A stretch of DNA of 64,000 nucleotides from Limnomonas spitsbergensis (Eukaryota > Chlorophyta > Chlorophyceae > Chlamydomonadales). The position numbers and the translations under genes are program-made. Where the stretch lies: contig JAYJMM010000114.1 in assembly GCA_037349105.1 (NCBI GenBank), positions 6,377,501-6,441,500 on the forward strand, written 5' to 3'. The notes beneath the pieces were generated by a model. The model ran no database searches. It was not told the origin of the DNA and worked only from the letters and a program-made list of their open reading frames with translations. This document shows, piece by piece, positions 60,801 to 64,000 of the stretch (its first letter is position 1; the number at the start of each line of letters is the position of its first letter).

Positions 60801-62585
60801 CAAATGCCTTAAGAGGTTGCGTAAATGAATAGGGACCAGGCCAGCTGTGCACACTCTCTTCAACCAGAAAGGAATGCTGCAGCAAATGCCTGAAGAGGTT
60901 GCGCAAATGAATATGGACCAGGCCAGGTGTGCACACTCTCTTTAACCAGGAAGGAATGCTGCAGCAAATGCCTTGAGAGGTTGCGCAATCCAAAGGAATA
61001 GGGACCATGCCAGCTGTGCACACTCTCTTCAACCAGAAGGGAATGCTGCAGCAAATGCCTTAAGAGGTTTCGCAAATAAATACGGACCAGGCTAGCTGTG
61101 CACACTCTCTTCAACCAGGAAGTAATATTGCAGCAAATGTCTTAAGAGGTTGCGCAAATAAATACGGACCCGGCCAGCAGTGCACACTCTCTTCAACCAG
61201 AAAGGAATGATGAAGCAGATGCCTTAAGAGGTTGCGCAAAGGAATAGGGACCAGGCCAGCTGTGCACACTCTCTTCAACCAGAAAGGAATGCTGCAGCAA
61301 ATGCCTTAAGAGGTTGCGCAAATGAATACAGACCAGGCCAGCAGTGCACACTCTCTTCAACCAGAAAGGAATGATGCAGCTAATGCCTTAAGAGGTTGCG
61401 TAAATTAATACGGACCAGGCCAGCAGTGCACAATCTCTTCAACCAGGAAGGAATGCTGCAGCAGATGTCTTAAGAGGTTGCGCAAATGAATACGGGCCAG
61501 GCCAGCAGTGCACACTCTCTTCAACTAGGAAGGAATGCTGCAGCAAATGCCTTAAGAGGTTGCGTAAATGAATAGGGACCAGGCCAGATGTGCACACTCT
61601 CTTCAACCAGAAAGGAATGCTGCAGCAAATGCCTGAAGAGGTTGCGCAAATGAATATGGACCAGGCCAGGTGTGCACACTCTCTTTAACCAGGAAGGAAT
61701 GCTGCAGCAAATGCCTTGAGAGGTTGCGCAAATGAATACGGACCAGGCATGCAGTGCACACTCTCTTCAACAAGGAAGGATGCTGCAGCGAATGCTTTAA
61801 GAGGTTGCGCAAATGAATACGGACCAGGCCAGCTGTGCACACTCTCTTCAACCAGGAAGTAATACTGCAGCAAATGTCATAAGAGGTTGCGCAAATAAAT
61901 ACGGACCCGGCCAGCAGTGCACACTCTCTTCAACATGGAAGACATGCTGCAACAAATGTCTTAAGAGGTTGCGCAATCCAAAGGAATAGGGACCAGGCCA
62001 GCTGTGCACACTCTCTTCAACCAGAAGGGAATGCTGCAGCAAATGCCTCAAGAGGTTGCGCAAATGAATACGGACCAGACCAGCAGTGCTTATTCTGTTC
62101 AACAAGGAAGGAATGCTGCAGCAAATGCCTGAAAAGGATGTGGAAATGAATACGGACCGGGCCAGCAGTGCACACTCTCTTCAACCAGGAAGGAATGATG
62201 CAGCAAATGTCATAAGAGGTTGCACAAATAAATACATACATACCCGGCCAGCAGTGCACACTCTCTTCAACCTGGAAGACATGCTGTAGCAAATGTCTTA
62301 AGAGGTTGCGCAAAGGAATAGGGACCAGGCCAGCTGTGCATACTCTCTTCAACCAGAAAGGAATGATGCAGCCAATGCCTTAAGAGGTTGCGCAAAGGAA
62401 AATGGACCAGGCCAGCTGTGCACACTCTCTTCAACCAGAAGGGAATGCTGCCAGTGCAGCAAATGTCTTAAGAGGTTGCGCAAATGAATACGGACCGGGC
62501 CAGCAGTGCACACTCTCTCCTACAAGGAAGGAATGATGCAGCAAATGCCTTAAGAGGTTGCGCAAATGAATACGGACCGGACCAG
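57841..62585 (+). repeat. 82-bp tandem array (~58 copies)
   Basis: Unit: GGACCAGGCCAGCAGTGCAC, then ACTCTCTTCAACCAGGAAGG, AATGCTGCAGCAAATGCC, TGAAGAGGTTGTGC and AAATAAATAC. It contains ApaLI (GTGCAC) and PstI (CTGCAG) sites. The leftmost units are nearly identical and carry AATAAA; later units mostly have CAAATGAATA and vary at GCAGTG/GCTGTG, AACCAGGAAGG/AACCAGAAAGG and CTGCAG/ATGCAG. A variant with CAAAGGAATAGGG recurs at 59011, 59671, 60491 and 61234, suggesting a loose higher order of 8-10 units. 82 is not a multiple of three and frames close after about 75 codons. No Pol III box or stable tRNA-like fold seen. Confidence 0.95.
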
Positions 62586-62740
62586 TAAAAGTACGTTACA
62601 AGGGAGATTTATGGCTGTGGATGTAAAAAAATGAGAAAAGGATTCAAACGATAACTTGTCGATGGAAAGCATTGAGGGTATCTCTGTAAGTATCATACGC
62701 ATGAATGATGTGGCGACATTAGACGGTGGTGAGCTTTCTA
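62586..62740. other. Unique AT-richer linker
   Basis: No repeats and no credible coding frame between the 82-bp array and the 20-bp repeats. Confidence 0.5.
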
Positions 62741-62880
62741 TCGCCGCGGAAGTAGGGAAATCACCGCGGAAGTGAGGAAATCAACGCGGAAGTGGGGAAA
62801 TCAACGCGGAAGTGGGGAAATCAACGCGGAAGTAGGAAATCACCGCGGAAGTGGGGAAATCACCGCAGAATTATGAGAAT
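62741..62880 (+). repeat. 20-bp tandem repeat, left block (7 units)
   Basis: Units of the form AAATCAACGCGGAAGTGGGG start every 20 bp from 62741 (one unit is 19 bp), varying CACCGCGG/CAACGCGG. The last unit degenerates to CACCGCAGAATTATGAGAAT. Confidence 0.9.
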
Positions 62881-62901
62881 CAATTCACCACTGTTGATTG
62901 T

Positions 62902-63072
62902 CAACAGTGACGGTAGAATTTCGACAGCGGCTGTTGCGAATCTCAACGGTGACGGTACTATTTCGACAGCGGCTGTCGCGATTTAACAGGAGAAGTCCGA
63001 CAGGCGCTGTTGATTACCAACAGTCACGGTTTACGGGCAACAGCCGCTGTTGATAGAGTACCGTCACTGTTG
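62902..63072. repeat. Inverted repeat CAACAGTGACGGTA ... TACCGTCACTGTTG
   Basis: A 14-bp perfect inverted repeat at 62902-62915 and 63059-63072. Between the arms lie palindromes CGACAGC-G-GCTGTTG (62922-62936, one mismatched pair) and CGACAGC-G-GCTGTCG (62964-62978, perfect arms), a direct copy CAACGGTGACGGTA near 62945, and CAACAGCCGCTGTTG near 63039. Confidence 0.85.
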
Positions 63073-63092
63073 GGATTCGACAGCTAAGAAGT

Positions 63093-63195
63093 GATTTCAT
63101 ACTTCTAAATTGATTCTCATACATCTGAAGTGTTTTTCATCGTTTAAAAGTGTTTTTCATCGTTACGCGTTGATTCTCATACTTCTGCGGTGATA
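63093..63195 (-). repeat. 20-bp tandem repeat, right block (inverted relative to left)
   Basis: Units begin at 63093, 63112, 63132, 63152, 63172 and 63192 (GATTCTCATAC and GTTTTTCATCG forms). A right-block unit GATTCTCATACTTCTGCGGT matches the reverse complement of a left-block unit at 14 of 20 positions. Confidence 0.75.
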
Positions 63196-63243
63196 AGAAG
63201 CCCACAGCCGACTTAGTTCTGCTTTACCATACAGTGCCTACGT

Positions 63244-63675
63244 ATGACATCGCCCACAGAGACGCCCTCATGGCTTTTCCTCAACGAGATATCGTATGAA
63301 CCCTTGCGCACATTGTTGCAAAGTAAATCGAAGGTGTACTGGTTGCAAGTTTTTCGCATTGATGGTTCCAAAAGTGTCTCTGAAAACAAGGCAGCTGTCG
63401 CCCTAATAAGATTGATGAAGAAGCTAGACGCCAGCCGTGATGACTCCAATGAACAGTGTGTAGCACCCACCTGGAATCAAAGCTTGGATGTGAGGTACGC
63501 TGCTGCCAGCATTGTCATGGCCGCTACTGAGACGACACAACTCCGTTGCCCCACTCGCGAAAACTCCGCCGGTGACCACACGAAAGAAGTATCACCCGCC
63601 GTGTCTCTCACGACTTCCGGACTGACACGAGACTCGCGTCATTATATAAATCCCAGAGTAGTTACGGCCGTTTGA
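63244..63675 (+). CDS. Hypothetical open reading frame, 143 codons
   Basis: ATG at 63244 to TGA at 63673-63675. It starts MTSPTETPSWLFLNEISYEP. Residues ~10-85 have ordinary mixed composition, with a basic amphipathic stretch (ENKAAVALIRLMKKLDASRD). The remainder is rich in Thr and Ser. No family recognised. The ATG context is weak (C at -3, A at +4). A donor-like GAG|GTACGC at 63495 would cut the frame after the better-looking part, so this may be an exon. The opposite strand is open for 85 codons across the same bases. Confidence 0.25.
   Translation: MTSPTETPSWLFLNEISYEPLRTLLQSKSKVYWLQVFRIDGSKSVSENKAAVALIRLMKKLDASRDDSNEQCVAPTWNQSLDVRYAAASIVMAATETTQLRCPTRENSAGDHTKEVSPAVSLTTSGLTRDSRHYINPRVVTAV
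63643..63650 (+). promoter_or_regulatory. TATA-like box
   Basis: TATATAAA preceded by CGCGTCAT. It would place a start site near 63675 and drive a rightward transcript, most of it outside the window. It overlaps the end of the hypothetical frame at 63244-63675, so both are unlikely to be functional together. Confidence 0.25.
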
Positions 63676-63897
63676 CCAAGGGAGTTGAACCCAAAGAACG
63701 TTAACATCATTTCATAGGCAGACTAACACAACATTTCCTATTGAAAAGTGATCAGTTACGATTATGACTAGGCCTTGAAGATTAGAGCAACAAAGCACCG
63801 TCCATAGACCGAACAAGGCTATGTTGTCACTAGCCTAATGCCTGGCGGTTGGAGATGATCTGGCCGCTTTCAAATACATACCGGAAGGTCTAGAAGC
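63676..63897. other. Unique sequence, no feature recognised
   Basis: Balanced composition, no repeat and no frame worth reporting. If the TATA-like box is real this would be transcribed leader sequence. Confidence 0.4.
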
Positions 63898-64000
63898 AAT
63901 GCCGCACTATCAACCTGAAGAAATGCCGCACACACTGAATAAATAACGCATAACTTGAGAAAATGCCTCACAGCTGGGAGGAATGCTGCACAACCTGAAG
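63898..64000 (+). repeat. Degenerate 20-bp tandem repeat running off the right edge
   Basis: AATGCCGCAC-like words at 63898, 63922, 63942, 63962 and 63982 (spacing 24, 20, 20, 20), each followed by a CCTGAAG- or CTTGAGA-like tail. The word also resembles AATGCTGCAGC of the 82-bp unit. Confidence 0.65.

Larger units (their letters stand above)
62741..63200. mobile_element. Foldback-like element (inverted repeat blocks around palindromic core)
   Basis: Left block of 20-bp repeats, core of palindromes, right block of 20-bp repeats in opposite orientation. The 25 bases from ATCACCGCAG to GAGAATCAA near 62858 match the reverse complement of TTGATTCTCATAC...GGTGAT near 63170 with one mismatch. No transposase frame inside and no target-site duplication identified, so mobility is an inference from structure. 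It could equally be locally rearranged repeats. Confidence 0.35.

Noticed and set aside
57841..62585. CRISPR array
   Set aside because: The 82-bp units are contiguous with no unique spacers, and the genome is eukaryotic.
57841..62585. 75- to 111-codon frames on both strands of the 82-bp array
   Set aside because: 82 is not a multiple of three and frames close within about 246-330 bp in every register. They are shadows of the repeat.
63213..63470. Minus-strand 85-codon frame starting MGATHCSLESS
   Set aside because: It overlaps the plus-strand frame at 63244, no family is recognised and it has no independent support. I could not decide between the strands, so only the longer frame is listed, at low confidence.
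63681..63692. tRNA B-box-like GGGTTCAACTCC on the minus strand
   Set aside because: The surrounding bases do not form a 5-bp T stem and no A box lies at the expected distance.

Overview
The window is eukaryotic and almost entirely repetitive. There are no operons, ribosome-binding sites or recognisable bacterial genes. It holds a satellite array of at least 55 kb, two smaller tandem arrays, a long polypyrimidine tract, and only a few hundred bases that could be protein-coding, with GT-AG intron-like signals. I cannot name the organism. Words such as AAAACCCT and GGGTTA inside the satellite match permutations of algal, plant or animal telomere repeats, but they are too short to place it.

Region 1 (1-55088; runs off the left edge) is one head-to-tail satellite with at least four levels of order. 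The lowest level is a 34-bp word. Monomers of 121 or 155 bp are built from this word and diverged relatives of it, and they differ by whole 34-bp steps. Runs of monomers are punctuated 35 times by an unrelated ~255-bp spacer. Its 95-bp core looks like an exon: a C-run plus TTCAG before it and GCAG|GTACCC after it. Spacers come in two flank types, T and A, and from 17 kb on they mostly alternate, with a fixed A-to-T distance of 960-962 bp. Above this lie larger duplications: ~2,996 bp, ~4,819 bp, 2,395 bp (three copies), 1,654 bp (three copies, present twice), and a 15,359-bp unit present twice in tandem (about 23541-38899 and 38900-54258) in which I saw only one base difference. The array stops abruptly at 55088 and its last ~170 bp carries private mutations.

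Region 2 (55089-57840) is mostly single-copy. It starts with a segment rich in CTGTCG/CGACAG palindromic words, followed by two weakly similar unique blocks, each leading into pyrimidine-rich simple repeats. The largest of these is 56132-57205, whose second half has an 8-bp period. Just after it are two phase-compatible candidate exons (57234-57323 and 57440-57772) separated by a 116-bp GT-AG intron-like gap; the product is not recognised.

Region 3 (57841-62585) is a second, unrelated tandem array of about 58 copies of an 82-bp unit. Region 4 (62586-64000) holds a foldback-like structure (62741-63200: 20-bp-period repeats, a core of CGACAGC palindromes and inverted repeats, then the 20-bp repeats in opposite orientation), a possible 143-codon reading frame (63244-63675), a TATA-like box at 63643, and the start of another 20-bp-period array at the right edge.

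Nearly all open frames in regions 1-3 are by-products of stop-poor repeats. The notable object is the layered satellite with its 35 homogenised exon-like, skew-reversed inserts.
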